Shown here one piece after another: positions 28,355 through 36,811 of a stretch of 64,000 bases of DNA; the first letter of the stretch is position 1; each line of letters starts with the position of its first letter. Source of the stretch: Allobosea sp. Root483D1 (GTDB taxonomy: Bacteria; Pseudomonadota; Alphaproteobacteria; Rhizobiales; Beijerinckiaceae); contig NZ_LMJW01000016.1 of assembly GCF_001429505.1 (NCBI RefSeq), positions 62,001 to 126,000 on the forward strand, given 5' to 3'. The position numbers were made by a program, and so were the translations under genes. The notes beneath the pieces were generated by a model. That model was given only the letters and a program-made list of their open reading frames with translations. It was not told where the DNA came from and did not search any database.

Positions 28355-28737
28355 AAGTCGTGCAGGATCTCGTCGCCTATTTCGACCAACGCGGAAAACT
28401 CTCGCGCCGGCAGCTCAAGACGCTGCTCGAACAGAACGCGATCGCCTCGGACGCGCCGACGAACATGCATGGGCTCTGCGAGAAGGTCGGTGCGGTCTAC
28501 TATTTCCGCGTCACCGGCACCGTTGAGGGCCAGCTCTGGGGCACCGACATCTATAGCGGCGACTCGACGCTTGGCGCAGCCGCCGTCCATATGGGTCTGC
28601 TGAAGCCGGGCAAGAGCGCCGTCTTCAGGGTTACGGTGATGACGCCACCGGAAGAGTTTCCCGGCACCGAGCGCAACGGTGTCACCAGCACGCAGTACGG
28701 CCGCTACCAATATGCGTGGCAGCTGTCGGCGATCTGA
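28351..28737 (+). CDS. Small LCCL-domain protein
   Basis: A 128-residue protein. Residues about 1-40 form a short helical lead (VVQDLVAYFDQRGKLSRRQLKTLLEQN); the remainder matches the LCCL domain: GQLWGTDIYSGDSTLGAAAVHMGLL near residues 60-84 and RNGVTSTQYGRY at about 110-121. LCCL domains are best known from eukaryotic secreted proteins; bacterial ones occur but are little studied. There is no signal peptide, so it is probably cytoplasmic like its partners. Its ATG overlaps the preceding stop by 4 bases, which makes it part of the MoxR/metallopeptidase unit. The lead may be a docking segment; that is a guess. Confidence 0.85.
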   Translation: MKVVQDLVAYFDQRGKLSRRQLKTLLEQNAIASDAPTNMHGLCEKVGAVYYFRVTGTVEGQLWGTDIYSGDSTLGAAAVHMGLLKPGKSAVFRVTVMTPPEEFPGTERNGVTSTQYGRYQYAWQLSAI

Positions 28738-28743
28738 GCAGCC

Positions 28744-29760
28744 CTAGGCCGCCAGCGCGCCGACGCCGCCATCGTGCAGATGGCAGGCGGCGACGTGGCC
28801 CGTCGTGAGTTCCTTCAGCGCCGGGCGCTCGACCCTGCAGCGCGGGCCGGCCTGTGGGCAGCGTGGGTGGAAATGGCAGCCGGATGGCGGATGCAGCGGC
28901 GAGGGGATCTCGCCCTTCAGCGGGGCAAAGCGCTTCTTGCGTGCCGTGATCGACGGCACGTTGGCGAGCAGCGCCTGCGCGTAAGGATGCTGCGGGCCCT
29001 TGAACAATTCGGCTGCCGGCGCCGATTCCACGACGCGGCCGAGATACATGATCACGACCCGGTCGGAGAGGTGGCGGACCACCGAGAGATCATGGCTGAT
29101 GAAGAGATAAGTCAGGTTAAGTTCGTCACGCAGCTTCATGAAAAGATTCAGGACTTGGGCCTGAATCGATACATCAAGAGCGGCGACGCTTTCGTCGCAG
29201 ACGAGGAATTGCGGCTTGACCGCGAGAGCCCGCGCGATACCGATGCGGGCGCGCTGGCCGCCGGAGAACTGGTGCGGATAGCGCCGGCGATAGGTCGAAT
29301 CGAGCCCGACCCGGTCGAGCATCTCGGCGACGTAAGCGTCCTGCTGCGCCTTCGGCACCAGCCCATGCACGACCGGCGCCTCGCCGACGATGTCGGTGAC
29401 GCGCAAACGCGGATTGAGCGAGGACATCGGGTCTTGGAAGATCATCTGGATGGCGAGCGTCGCTGCCTTCCGCTCTTCCGCCGACATCTCGTTGGTGTAG
29501 CGCCCGCGCCAGGAGACGCGGCCCGAGCTGGCATGGTGGACGCCGGCGACGACGCGCCCGAGCGTCGACTTGCCGCAACCGGATTCACCGACGAGCCCGA
29601 CGACCTCGCCCTGGCGGATCGAGAGGTCGACGCTGTCGACGGCATGGACGACCTGCTCGCTGTAGTTTGCGCCGAGCAGGTTGGCGAATTTCGAGGCGGC
29701 GTCGAGCGGCTTGGTGAAGCGCTTCGAGACGGCCTCTAAGGTGAGGATCGGCGTGCTCAT
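28744..29760 (-). CDS. Peptide ABC transporter ATP-binding protein, DppF/OppF-like
   Basis: A 338-residue ATPase, last gene of the second peptide importer. Walker [10 protein letters not shown] is near residue 59, signature [13 protein letters not shown] near 165, Walker [13 protein letters not shown]. Note DES rather than the usual DEP. The C-terminal oligopeptide extension has [28 protein letters not shown] and a cysteine-rich tail that in relatives can bind an FeS cluster. The start overlaps the DppD stop by 4 bases. It ends 7 bases from the convergent LCCL gene, with no terminator visible between them. Confidence 0.9.
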   Translation of the reverse strand: MSTPILTLEAVSKRFTKPLDAASKFANLLGANYSEQVVHAVDSVDLSIRQGEVVGLVGESGCGKSTLGRVVAGVHHASSGRVSWRGRYTNEMSAEERKAATLAIQMIFQDPMSSLNPRLRVTDIVGEAPVVHGLVPKAQQDAYVAEMLDRVGLDSTYRRRYPHQFSGGQRARIGIARALAVKPQFLVCDESVAALDVSIQAQVLNLFMKLRDELNLTYLFISHDLSVVRHLSDRVVIMYLGRVVESAPAAELFKGPQHPYAQALLANVPSITARKKRFAPLKGEIPSPLHPPSGCHFHPRCPQAGPRCRVERPALKELTTGHVAACHLHDGGVGALAA

Positions 29761-30740
29761 GCCGCGACTCCGGCGAGGTTCAGCGGGTGGTGGCAGCGCA
29801 CGCCGCGTGCTTCCGGAAAGGGGGTGACGTCGGGGGCGATGGCGAGGCAATCGGCCTGCGCATAATCACAGCGCGCCGCGAAGGCGCAGCCCTGCGGCAG
29901 CCGCGCCAGCGACGGCGTCGAGCCCCTGATCTGGCGCAAGGGCGCACCGGGCTCGCCTTCCGCCGGCAGCGAGCCGAGCAGGCCGTTGGTGTAGGGGTGG
30001 AGCGGGGTGTCGAGCACCGGATCGACCGCGCCTGTCTCGACGATGCGGCCGGCATACATCACGGCGATCCGGTCGGCGAGGCCGGCGACGACGCCGAGAT
30101 CATGGGTGATCCAGACCAGCGCCGTGCCGGTGTCGGCGCAAAGCGACTGCATCTCTGCCAGGATCTGGCTCTGGATGGTGACGTCGAGCGCCGTCGTCGG
30201 CTCGTCGCAGATGATCAGCGGCGGGCGGTGCAAAAGGGCGATCGCGATGGCGACGCGCTGGCGCATGCCGCCGGAAAACTGGTGCGGATAGGCGTTGAGC
30301 CGCTCCTCGGGCGAGGGGATGCCGACCTTGGCGAGCGCGTCGCGGGAGCGCTCGCGCGCTGCCTTGTGCGAGACCCTGTCATGGGCGGTGACGGCCTCGA
30401 TCATCTGCGTATCGACGCGCAGGACCGGGTTCAGCGTCATCATCGGGTCCTGGAAGATCATCGCGACCTCGCGGCCGCGGACCTTGCGGAAGCCCTCCTC
30501 GTCGAGCCCGACCAGCTCCTTGCCGTTGAGCTTGATCGAGCCCTCGACGATCCTGCCCGGCGGATCGATCAGGCCCATCACCGAGAAGCCGGTGACCGAC
30601 TTGCCGGATCCCGACTCGCCGACGAGGCCGAGCACCTCGCCGCGCTCGACATGGAAGGAGACGCCATCGACGGACTTCACCGTGCCGGCGCGGGTGAAGA
30701 AATGGGTCTTGAGACCGGTGACTTCGAGGACTGGCGCCAT
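29757..30740 (-). CDS. Peptide ABC transporter ATP-binding protein, DppD/OppD-like
   Basis: A 327-residue ATPase. Motifs: Walker [10 protein letters not shown] near residue 40, signature [13 protein letters not shown], Walker [13 protein letters not shown], and the oligopeptide C-terminal domain with [12 protein letters not shown] and a cysteine set ([18 protein letters not shown] ... RCHHP) that is conserved in OppD/OppF. The ATG at 30738-30740 follows the permease stop by two bases. It pairs with the DppF-like ATPase to energise import of di- or oligopeptides. Confidence 0.9.
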   Translation of the reverse strand: MAPVLEVTGLKTHFFTRAGTVKSVDGVSFHVERGEVLGLVGESGSGKSVTGFSVMGLIDPPGRIVEGSIKLNGKELVGLDEEGFRKVRGREVAMIFQDPMMTLNPVLRVDTQMIEAVTAHDRVSHKAARERSRDALAKVGIPSPEERLNAYPHQFSGGMRQRVAIAIALLHRPPLIICDEPTTALDVTIQSQILAEMQSLCADTGTALVWITHDLGVVAGLADRIAVMYAGRIVETGAVDPVLDTPLHPYTNGLLGSLPAEGEPGAPLRQIRGSTPSLARLPQGCAFAARCDYAQADCLAIAPDVTPFPEARGVRCHHPLNLAGVAA

Positions 30741-30742
30741 GC

Positions 30743-31663
30743 TCACTTCTCCAGGCGCGGGTTGAGCACGTCGCGCAGGCGGTCGCCGACCAGGTTGATC
30801 GAGACGATCGTCATCAGCAGCGCAAAGCCGGGGAAGACCGAGATCCAGTAGCTGCCGGAGAGCATGTACTGGAAGCCGTTGGCGATCAGCACGCCGAGCG
30901 AAGGCTCGGTCTGCGGCAGGCCGACGCCGAGGAAGGAGAGCGTCGCCTCCAGCGAGATCGCATGCGCCGTCTGCACGGTGACGATGACGATCACCGGCGC
31001 GAGGCAATTCGGCAGGATGTGGCGGAAGACGGTGCGGGCATGGGAGAGCCCCAGCGACTGCGCCGCCTCGACATATTCCTTGCGCCGCTCGACCAGCGCC
31101 GAGCCGCGCACGGTGCGAGCGTAATAGGCCCATTGCACCATCACCAGCGCGATGATGATCTTGTCGACGCCCTTGCCGAGGCCCGCGACCAGGATCAGCG
31201 CGACCAGCACGGACGGCAGCGAGAGCTGCAGGTCGACGAGACGCATGATCGCGTTCTCGGTACGCCCGCCGGCATAGGCGGCGATCAGGCCGACCGCCGA
31301 GCCTATCGTCGCGGCGAGGATGCCCGAGAAGGCGCCGACCATCAGCGAGATGCGCAGGCCGTAGAGGATACCCGAAAGCAGGTCGCGGCCGACACCATCC
31401 GAGCCGAGCCACATGGTGAAGCCCTCGCCGGAGGCCGAGCCAGGCGGCTGGCGTGAATCCATCACGTCGACGCTGGCGAGATCATAGGGGTTCTGCGGCG
31501 CGATCAGCGGCGCCGCCAGAGCGAGCAACACGATCAGGATGAAGAGGACGAGGCCGAACAGCGCCAGCCGGTCCTCGATGAAGGAGCGGACGAAGCGCCG
31601 GAACGGCGTCTCTTCCTTGGTCTCGGCAGGCGGTGCGGCAGCGGGCAGGGCGGCTTCGCTCAT
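30743..31663 (-). CDS. Peptide ABC transporter permease, DppC/OppC-like
   Basis: A 306-residue permease with an N-terminal cytoplasmic tail rich in Ala/Pro/Glu (about 25 residues), then LFGLVLFILIVLLALAAPLI and, after a short periplasmic segment, LGSDGVGRDLLSGILYG, the DppC landmark. The ATPase-contact loop is YVEAAQSLGLSHARTVFRHILPN. The start overlaps the DppB stop by 4 bases (ATGA). The first periplasmic loop is short, unlike the other OppC-like protein in this window, so the two systems are not simple recent duplicates. Confidence 0.9.
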   Translation of the reverse strand: MSEAALPAAAPPAETKEETPFRRFVRSFIEDRLALFGLVLFILIVLLALAAPLIAPQNPYDLASVDVMDSRQPPGSASGEGFTMWLGSDGVGRDLLSGILYGLRISLMVGAFSGILAATIGSAVGLIAAYAGGRTENAIMRLVDLQLSLPSVLVALILVAGLGKGVDKIIIALVMVQWAYYARTVRGSALVERRKEYVEAAQSLGLSHARTVFRHILPNCLAPVIVIVTVQTAHAISLEATLSFLGVGLPQTEPSLGVLIANGFQYMLSGSYWISVFPGFALLMTIVSINLVGDRLRDVLNPRLEK

Positions 31664-32637
31664 GATGTCGCCTCCGTTAGGCGCACGCGTGGGTCGAGCG
31701 CCGAGTAGATCAGGTCGACCAGGAGGTTGATGGTGACGAACAGCACGACGACGACCATGACGTAGGCGACGATCACCGGCCGATCGAGCCTTGTGATCGC
31801 CTCCAGAAGCAGGCGCCCCATGCCGGGCCAGGCGAAGATCGTCTCGGTCACGACCGAGAAGGCGACGAGCGAGCCGAATTCCAGTCCGAGCACGGTGACG
31901 ATCGGGATCATGATGTTCTTGAGGATGTGCACGCCGATGATCCGGCTCTGCGACAGGCCCTTGGCTCGGGCGAACTTGACGTAGTCCATCAGCGCCGCCT
32001 CGCGGGCGCCGGCCCGCGCCAGGCGGATCACCAGCGAGATCTTGAGCAGCGCCAGATTGAGCGCCGGCAGGGCGACATGCTGCCAGCCCTTCAGCGTCAG
32101 CAGCGACGTTTCCAAGCCGAAGATCGAGACTGTCGGTCCACGTCCGGTCGCCGGCAGCCAGCCGAGGCCGACCGCGAAGGTCAGGATCAGCATCAGGCCA
32201 ACCCAGAAGGTCGGCAGCGAGAAGCCGAGGATCGAGATCGCCATGATGAAGCGCGACAGCCGGCTTTCCGGCTTCAGGCCGGCATAGAGGCCGAGCGGCA
32301 GGCCGATCACGATCGCCATGAAGAGCGCGACGAAGGCGAGCTCCAGCGTCGCCGGCATGCGGCTGAGGATCAGCTTGATGGCGGATTCGCCATGGACAAA
32401 GGAGCGGCCGAGATCGCCCTGCACGGCGTTCTTCAGGAAGACCAGGAATTGCTCCCAGATCGGCCGGTCGAGCCCGAGCTGGCGCGCCGTCTCGGCGATC
32501 TGCTGCTGGTCCATCTCGGGCGAGATCAGCATGTAGATCGGATCGCCGACGACGTTCACGCCGAAGAAGACGATCACGAGCATTGCCGCGATGACGAAGA
32601 GGGCTTGCGCCAGGCGGCGCAGGACGAATGCCAGCAT
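31660..32637 (-). CDS. Peptide ABC transporter permease, DppB/OppB-like
   Basis: A 325-residue permease starting MLAFVLRRLAQALFVIAAMLVIVFFGVNVVGDP, with later TLELAFVALFMAIVIGLPLGLYAG and the family-typical YVKFARAKGLSQSRIIGVHILKN loop and C-terminal LVDLIYSALDPRVRL. I use the ATG at 32635-32637, which has GGAAGG about 10 bases upstream; an upstream in-frame start at 32679 would add 14 arginine-rich residues. It is preceded by a 147-base gap with a strong hairpin after the binding-protein gene. Confidence 0.9.
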   Translation of the reverse strand: MLAFVLRRLAQALFVIAAMLVIVFFGVNVVGDPIYMLISPEMDQQQIAETARQLGLDRPIWEQFLVFLKNAVQGDLGRSFVHGESAIKLILSRMPATLELAFVALFMAIVIGLPLGLYAGLKPESRLSRFIMAISILGFSLPTFWVGLMLILTFAVGLGWLPATGRGPTVSIFGLETSLLTLKGWQHVALPALNLALLKISLVIRLARAGAREAALMDYVKFARAKGLSQSRIIGVHILKNIMIPIVTVLGLEFGSLVAFSVVTETIFAWPGMGRLLLEAITRLDRPVIVAYVMVVVVLFVTINLLVDLIYSALDPRVRLTEATS

Positions 32638-32735
32638 GGTCCGGTGCCTTCCGGATCGGAGTGCGGGACGCCCTCCCATTCGGCTGAGCCGGCGGGATGG
32701 CGCCTTCGCCTTCTAACAATGAAAGAGTGTCGCGC

Positions 32736-32767
32736 GGTCCGGACCGGGCTTCAAGCCGGTCCGGACC
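32736..32767. terminator. Perfect 12-base-pair hairpin after the peptide-binding protein gene
   Basis: GGTCCGGACCGG (32736-32747) pairs perfectly with CCGGTCCGGACC (32756-32767) around an 8-base loop. It lies 17 bases beyond the stop of the binding protein and 98 bases before the permease start. On the transcribed strand it is followed only by a weak U-containing stretch (CTCTTTCATT), so it is more likely an attenuator or 3'-end stabiliser than a full stop. Confidence 0.7.
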
Positions 32768-32784
32768 GGGATCGACAGAGCCGG

Positions 32785-34386
32785 TTATTCCTTACGGATG
32801 CCGGTCGCGAGCGTGTACTCGTCGGTGCGAGCCTGCACCTTGACGCCCTTGCGCGAAGCCCAGGTGTTGAGCTGGTAGTGCGTCGGGATCAGGCCGACAT
32901 CGTTCATGCTGATCTCCATCGCCTCGGCCAGGGCGGAGTCGCGCTTGGCGTCGTCGACAGTGCGCAGGGCTTCCTCGAGTTTGGCGTCGAAGGCCTTGTT
33001 GGAGTAGCGGCCGCGATTGGTCGCGCCCATGCCCTTGGCCGGATCGAAGGTGGCGAGCAGCGCCTTCAGCGAGTCGGAGGATTCGCCTGTGCCCGCGCCC
33101 CAGCCGACCAGGATGAAGGAGAACTCAGGCACATTGCCCTGGCCGCCCTGCGAGGCGCGGGTGAAGAAGTTCGCCGATGGCAGCGTCTCGACCTCGGTCT
33201 CGATGCCGAGCCGCGAGAACATCTGCGCAACGGCCTCGATGATCTTGGTGTCGTTGAGGTAGCGGTTGGTCGGCCCGTGCAGCTTCATCTTGAAGCCGTT
33301 CGGATAGCCGGCCTCGGTGAGCAGCTTCTTGGCGCCGTTGAGGTCGAAGGCGACCGGCTTCAGCTTCTTGGAGGTGCCGAAGAAGCCGTCAGGCAGGAGC
33401 TGGCCGGCGGGGATCGCCTCCTTCTCCATGATGCGGTCGACGATGCCCGGGCGGTTGATCGCCATCGAGAGCGCCTGGCGGACCTTGAGGTTGAGCAGCG
33501 GGTTCTTGATCTCGGAGCCGTCCTTGCCCTTGATGAAGGGCGAGACCTCGCGGAAGTGATCCATGTGGAAATAGATCACCCGGTTCGAGACCGTGCTCGC
33601 GACGCTCAGCTTGGCATCGCCCTTGAGGCGGGCGACGTCGGAGGTCGGCACGTTCTCGATCACGTCGAGATCACCGGCGAGCAGCGCCGCGACGCGGGTC
33701 GGCGCCGAGGTGATCATCCGGAAGGTGACCTTCGACCACGGTTCCTTGCCGCCCCAGTAGCTTTCGTTCGGGGTCAGCACGACGCGGTCGCCCGCGACGT
33801 ATTCGGCCTGCTTGTAGGCGCCGGTGCCGCCAGTGGTGCACTTGCCGAGGTTGAAGTCCTCGGTGGTGGTGTCCTTGCACTTGGCCGGGATGATGCCGAA
33901 GGTCGAAAGGTCGGTCGGCACCAGCGGCGCTGGCGTCGCGGTCTTCACGCGGACGGTGAAGTCGTCGACCTTGGTGAACTCCTTGCCGCGGACATAGGCC
34001 GAGAAGCTCGACGGGCTCTTCGGCACGTTCGGCGCGCGCTGCATGGTGGCGATCACGTCATCCGCCGTGAACGGCGTGCCGTCATGGAACTTGACGTTCT
34101 TGCGTAGCTTGAATTCCCAGGTCGTGTCGTCGATCGCCTTCCAGCTCTCGGCGAGCAAGGGCTTCAACGCCTGCTTCTCATCCTGCCCGACCAGCGGCTC
34201 GTAGATGTGGCGCGCCAGCATGTTGTTGGGGGTGAGGTTGTGATAGTGCGGGTCAAGCGAGCTGAGCTCCGCCGACAGGCCGATCTTGAGCTCCTGAGCC
34301 GATGCAAGGCCGGCGATTGTCACGACCGGCGCTGCCAACATGGCGAGCTTGAGAGCTTTCAGCCCCCTGGTGCTGAACGTTTTCAT
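32785..34386 (-). CDS. Peptide ABC transporter substrate-binding protein (DppA-like)
   Basis: A 533-residue SBP_bac_5 protein, first gene of the second peptide importer. A signal peptide (basic MKTFSTRGLKALK, hydrophobic AMLAAPVVTIAGLASAQ) precedes ELKIGLSAELSSLDPHYHNLTPNNMLARHIYEPLV. The motif YPNGFKMKL and the late GLIPTHYQLNTWASRKGVKVQ also fit. The ATG at 34384-34386 has GGGAGG about 7 bases upstream. The LysR gene diverges 172 bases upstream and is the likely regulator. Ligand could be dipeptides, but also glutathione, nickel chelates or opines, so the name is by family only. Confidence 0.9.
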   Translation of the reverse strand: MKTFSTRGLKALKLAMLAAPVVTIAGLASAQELKIGLSAELSSLDPHYHNLTPNNMLARHIYEPLVGQDEKQALKPLLAESWKAIDDTTWEFKLRKNVKFHDGTPFTADDVIATMQRAPNVPKSPSSFSAYVRGKEFTKVDDFTVRVKTATPAPLVPTDLSTFGIIPAKCKDTTTEDFNLGKCTTGGTGAYKQAEYVAGDRVVLTPNESYWGGKEPWSKVTFRMITSAPTRVAALLAGDLDVIENVPTSDVARLKGDAKLSVASTVSNRVIYFHMDHFREVSPFIKGKDGSEIKNPLLNLKVRQALSMAINRPGIVDRIMEKEAIPAGQLLPDGFFGTSKKLKPVAFDLNGAKKLLTEAGYPNGFKMKLHGPTNRYLNDTKIIEAVAQMFSRLGIETEVETLPSANFFTRASQGGQGNVPEFSFILVGWGAGTGESSDSLKALLATFDPAKGMGATNRGRYSNKAFDAKLEEALRTVDDAKRDSALAEAMEISMNDVGLIPTHYQLNTWASRKGVKVQARTDEYTLATGIRKE

Positions 34387-34504
34387 TCCGAACCTCCCGA
34401 TGGCTTCGAGGCGCCATCTTTAACAACTGAGCCGCGCGTGGCGAGTCGCCGGATTGGCCGGTCTACCCCTGATCTCGCCCGCCCGGGCTTGTAGAACGAT
34501 TTCA

Positions 34505-34542
34505 TATACCTGTAAATTATACGGTGCGCGCTTTTATATAAT
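34505..34542 (+). promoter_or_regulatory. Candidate LysR-type operator and -10 box
   Basis: An AT-rich patch between the divergent binding-protein and LysR genes has TATA-N9-TATA (34505-34521), which contains the T-N11-A spacing usual for LysR sites, and a TATAAT at 34537-34542, 17 bases before the first LysR start. No convincing -35 is present. Position fits autoregulation plus control of the divergent importer. Confidence 0.35.
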
Positions 34543-34558
34543 CTAAACGCATAGTCGG

Positions 34559-35521
34559 ATGCAGAGCGCGGATAGGGACGGGGCGACCATGGCGAACACG
34601 GCAAGCGTCGATCGGCGGCCTCCGAGCCTGCGCGAACTCGAGGTGTTGCAGGCAATGATCGCGACCCGCAAGACAGTGGCGGCGGCTCAGATGCTCGGCA
34701 TTTCCCAGCCTGCAGTGTCGCGGGCGCTCGCCGCGTTGGAGGCCCATGTTGGTCTCCCTCTGTTTGCGCGCGAGGGCGGCAGGCTTGTGCCCACTGCAGA
34801 TGCCTTTGCGCTGGACGCCGAGGCGCGACCGATCTTCGCAGCGCTCGACCGGCTGAATCGATGGCCCGGACAGGCCGTTCAGGCCAGCGTGCTGCGCATC
34901 GCGACGCCGCCGACCCTGGCCCAGTTCGTCCTGCCGCCGGTTCTGGCCGAGTTCCGTCGGCTGGAGCCCGATGTCGTCGCCAATGTCGAGATCGACACCA
35001 GCTCGACCGTGATCACGCAGGTTGCCGACCGTGCGGTCGATCTCGGGCTGGTCGACATGTCGGCGTCGCATATCGGCATCCATGGCGAGGTCATCCGCGA
35101 GGCCGTGGCGCATGTTCTGATGCCTGAGGGCCATCCGCTCGCCGACCGCGAGGTGCTGGGCCCACAGGATCTCGCCGACGAGCCGATCATCGCGCTCGCG
35201 CGGCGTTTTCCCGAGCGCATCAAGGTGGAGCGGGCATTCGCCGACGCCGGGGTGACGCTGCGCCTGGTCGGGGAGGGCACGGCGGCCGTTTTCGTCGCCG
35301 AGATGGTCAGGCAGCGCGTCGGCCTGGCTTTGCTGAATCCCTTTCCCCTGACGCTCGGCGGCATGCAGGGGCTGGTGGCCCGTCGCTTCGCGCCGGCCAT
35401 CGCTTATCGGACGATGCTGCTGTTCCCCTCCGCCGGGTCGGTCGCTCCGGCGGCGCGCCGTTTTGCCGATCTGCTGCTGGCGATGCAGCCGGAAGACGGC
35501 CTCACCAAGCCAATCAGGTAG
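34559..35521 (+). CDS. LysR-family transcriptional regulator
   Basis: A 320-residue LysR regulator. The winged HTH covers about residues 24-83 (SLRELEVLQAMIATRKTVAAAQMLGISQPAVSRALAALEAHVGLPLFAREGG), followed by the effector-binding domain (LRIATPPTLAQFVLPPVLAEFRRLEPDVVANVEID). It is transcribed away from the dipeptide-type importer, the usual arrangement for a regulator and its target. An in-frame ATG at 34589 would remove ten residues before the HTH and is also plausible; neither start has a strong ribosome site. Effector unknown. Confidence 0.88.
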   Translation: MQSADRDGATMANTASVDRRPPSLRELEVLQAMIATRKTVAAAQMLGISQPAVSRALAALEAHVGLPLFAREGGRLVPTADAFALDAEARPIFAALDRLNRWPGQAVQASVLRIATPPTLAQFVLPPVLAEFRRLEPDVVANVEIDTSSTVITQVADRAVDLGLVDMSASHIGIHGEVIREAVAHVLMPEGHPLADREVLGPQDLADEPIIALARRFPERIKVERAFADAGVTLRLVGEGTAAVFVAEMVRQRVGLALLNPFPLTLGGMQGLVARRFAPAIAYRTMLLFPSAGSVAPAARRFADLLLAMQPEDGLTKPIR

Positions 35522-35526
35522 CGGAC

Positions 35527-35763
35527 TTAGAACGCCTTGAAGGTGATGATCGTGTGGGTGTCGGCGATCTCGGGGATCGACTGCACCTTCTGGGCGACGA
35601 AATGGCCGATGTCGACATCGGCCGCGACGTGGAACTTGGCCAGGATGTCGTAGTTGCCGGCGGTCGAGTAGATTTCCGAGGCGATCTCGCGGTCGGCGAG
35701 TTCGCTGGCGACCTCGTAGGTCTTGCCGAGCTTGCATTTGATCTCGACGAAGAAGGTCTGCAT
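35527..35763 (-). CDS. Stand-alone Lrp/AsnC ligand-binding domain protein
   Basis: A 78-residue protein that equals the RAM/AsnC_trans_reg ligand domain of Lrp proteins without the DNA-binding part: MQTFFVEIKCKLGKTYEVASELADREIASEIYSTAGNYDILAKFHV...THTIITFKAF. Such small proteins form ring-like oligomers and may bind amino acids or modulate full Lrp proteins. A full Lrp regulator is encoded at 47622-48080. It converges on the LysR gene, 5 bases away, and follows the alpha/beta hydrolase in the other direction on the same strand after about 50 bases. Confidence 0.85.
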   Translation of the reverse strand: MQTFFVEIKCKLGKTYEVASELADREIASEIYSTAGNYDILAKFHVAADVDIGHFVAQKVQSIPEIADTHTIITFKAF

Positions 35764-35815
35764 CGCTTGGCTCCGGAATCCCTGTCGCCTCTGGATAGAG
35801 CCTGCTGCGGGCGGG

Positions 35816-36655
35816 TCAAGCGCCCGCGAGTTCGGCGATGCGGCGCGTCATGCTGCTGTCCGGATCGGGGACCGTATCGAGCACGGTGAAATGGTTGGCG
35901 CCGTCGATCTCCTCATAACGGGTACGCACGCCCTCCAGCCCCCAGACATCAGCCAGCCGGCGGCTCTGCTTGTGATATTCGGCGCTCTCGGCTCCGCCGA
36001 CGACCGCATCCATGACGAGACCGGACGGCGCCGGCCAGAACAGCGGGCTTTCGCGCTCGGCGCCCTCCAAGGTCAGCCCCAGTGCCTTGTTGAGGCTGGT
36101 CTCGGTCAGGGGCTTCAGGTTGTAGAGGCCGGAGATGCCGTAGGCGGCGGGGACGACATGGCCGGGCAGCTTGGCATCGACATTTCCCCAGTCGGTCGCC
36201 AGCAGGCAGGCGGAAAGCTGGCCACCGGCCGAATGCCCGGCCGCGACCACCGGCAGGTTGTAGCGCCGCCAGATCGCAGCGGCCGCCTGCTGCAACTCCC
36301 AGACGATGTGGCCGACCTCGACCTGCGGGCAGAGGTCGTAGCCAACGACGGCGACGGGGACGCCGAGTTGGTTCAGCCCCCGCGCCATGTGCGAGAAGAA
36401 GCTCGGATCGAGCGCCTGCCAGTAGCCGCCATGGATGAAGAGCACGATCGCCTGGCTCTGCACCGCCTCGGGCTTGAACAGATCGTAGGTCTGGCGCGGG
36501 CCCTCGCCATAGCGGATGCCGAGCTCGCTGACGGCGACCTCGCGATAGGCGGCCGCATCGCGCGCCCAGCCTGCGATCAGGCCGGGGTGCTCGGGAACGC
36601 GGGCGCGGTTGTTGTACTCGACTTCGTAGTCGGGGGCCGTGCTGCTGTCGGTCAT
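35816..36655 (-). CDS. Alpha/beta hydrolase, kynurenine-formamidase/esterase-like
   Basis: A 279-residue alpha/beta hydrolase. HGGYW at residues 75-79 is the oxyanion-hole motif of the BD-FAE/kynurenine formamidase group; the nucleophile is S142 in GHSAGG; the acid and histidine are likely within the last 40 residues (EIDGANHFTVLD). The N-terminus DYEVEYNNRARVPEHPGLIAGWARDAAAYR is typical of these small cytosolic esterases. The ATG at 36653-36655 has AGGA 6 bases upstream. A very long open frame continues upstream but is only antisense to other genes. Substrate cannot be set: a formamide, carbamate or ester is possible. Confidence 0.85.
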   Translation of the reverse strand: MTDSSTAPDYEVEYNNRARVPEHPGLIAGWARDAAAYREVAVSELGIRYGEGPRQTYDLFKPEAVQSQAIVLFIHGGYWQALDPSFFSHMARGLNQLGVPVAVVGYDLCPQVEVGHIVWELQQAAAAIWRRYNLPVVAAGHSAGGQLSACLLATDWGNVDAKLPGHVVPAAYGISGLYNLKPLTETSLNKALGLTLEGAERESPLFWPAPSGLVMDAVVGGAESAEYHKQSRRLADVWGLEGVRTRYEEIDGANHFTVLDTVPDPDSSMTRRIAELAGA

Positions 36656-36811
36656 CTGATCCTGGTCGCGCCTCGGTGGGGCACGGCGTCTGCTCAAGTT
36701 CGCGGGTGGGTGAGGGCGCTGATCTGTCCCATGTCCGCACTGTGCGCCATGGGCTTTGACAGGTCGAGAGACAAACGCGACAAGGCGAGGCCTGTTCCGC
36801 CGGAGCCCCCC

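Noticed and set aside
26067..28737. Interpretation of the MoxR trio as an anti-phage or conflict system
   Set aside because: No nuclease, toxin or other effector domain, no mobile-element context, and base composition like the neighbours; a housekeeping chaperone module is more likely.
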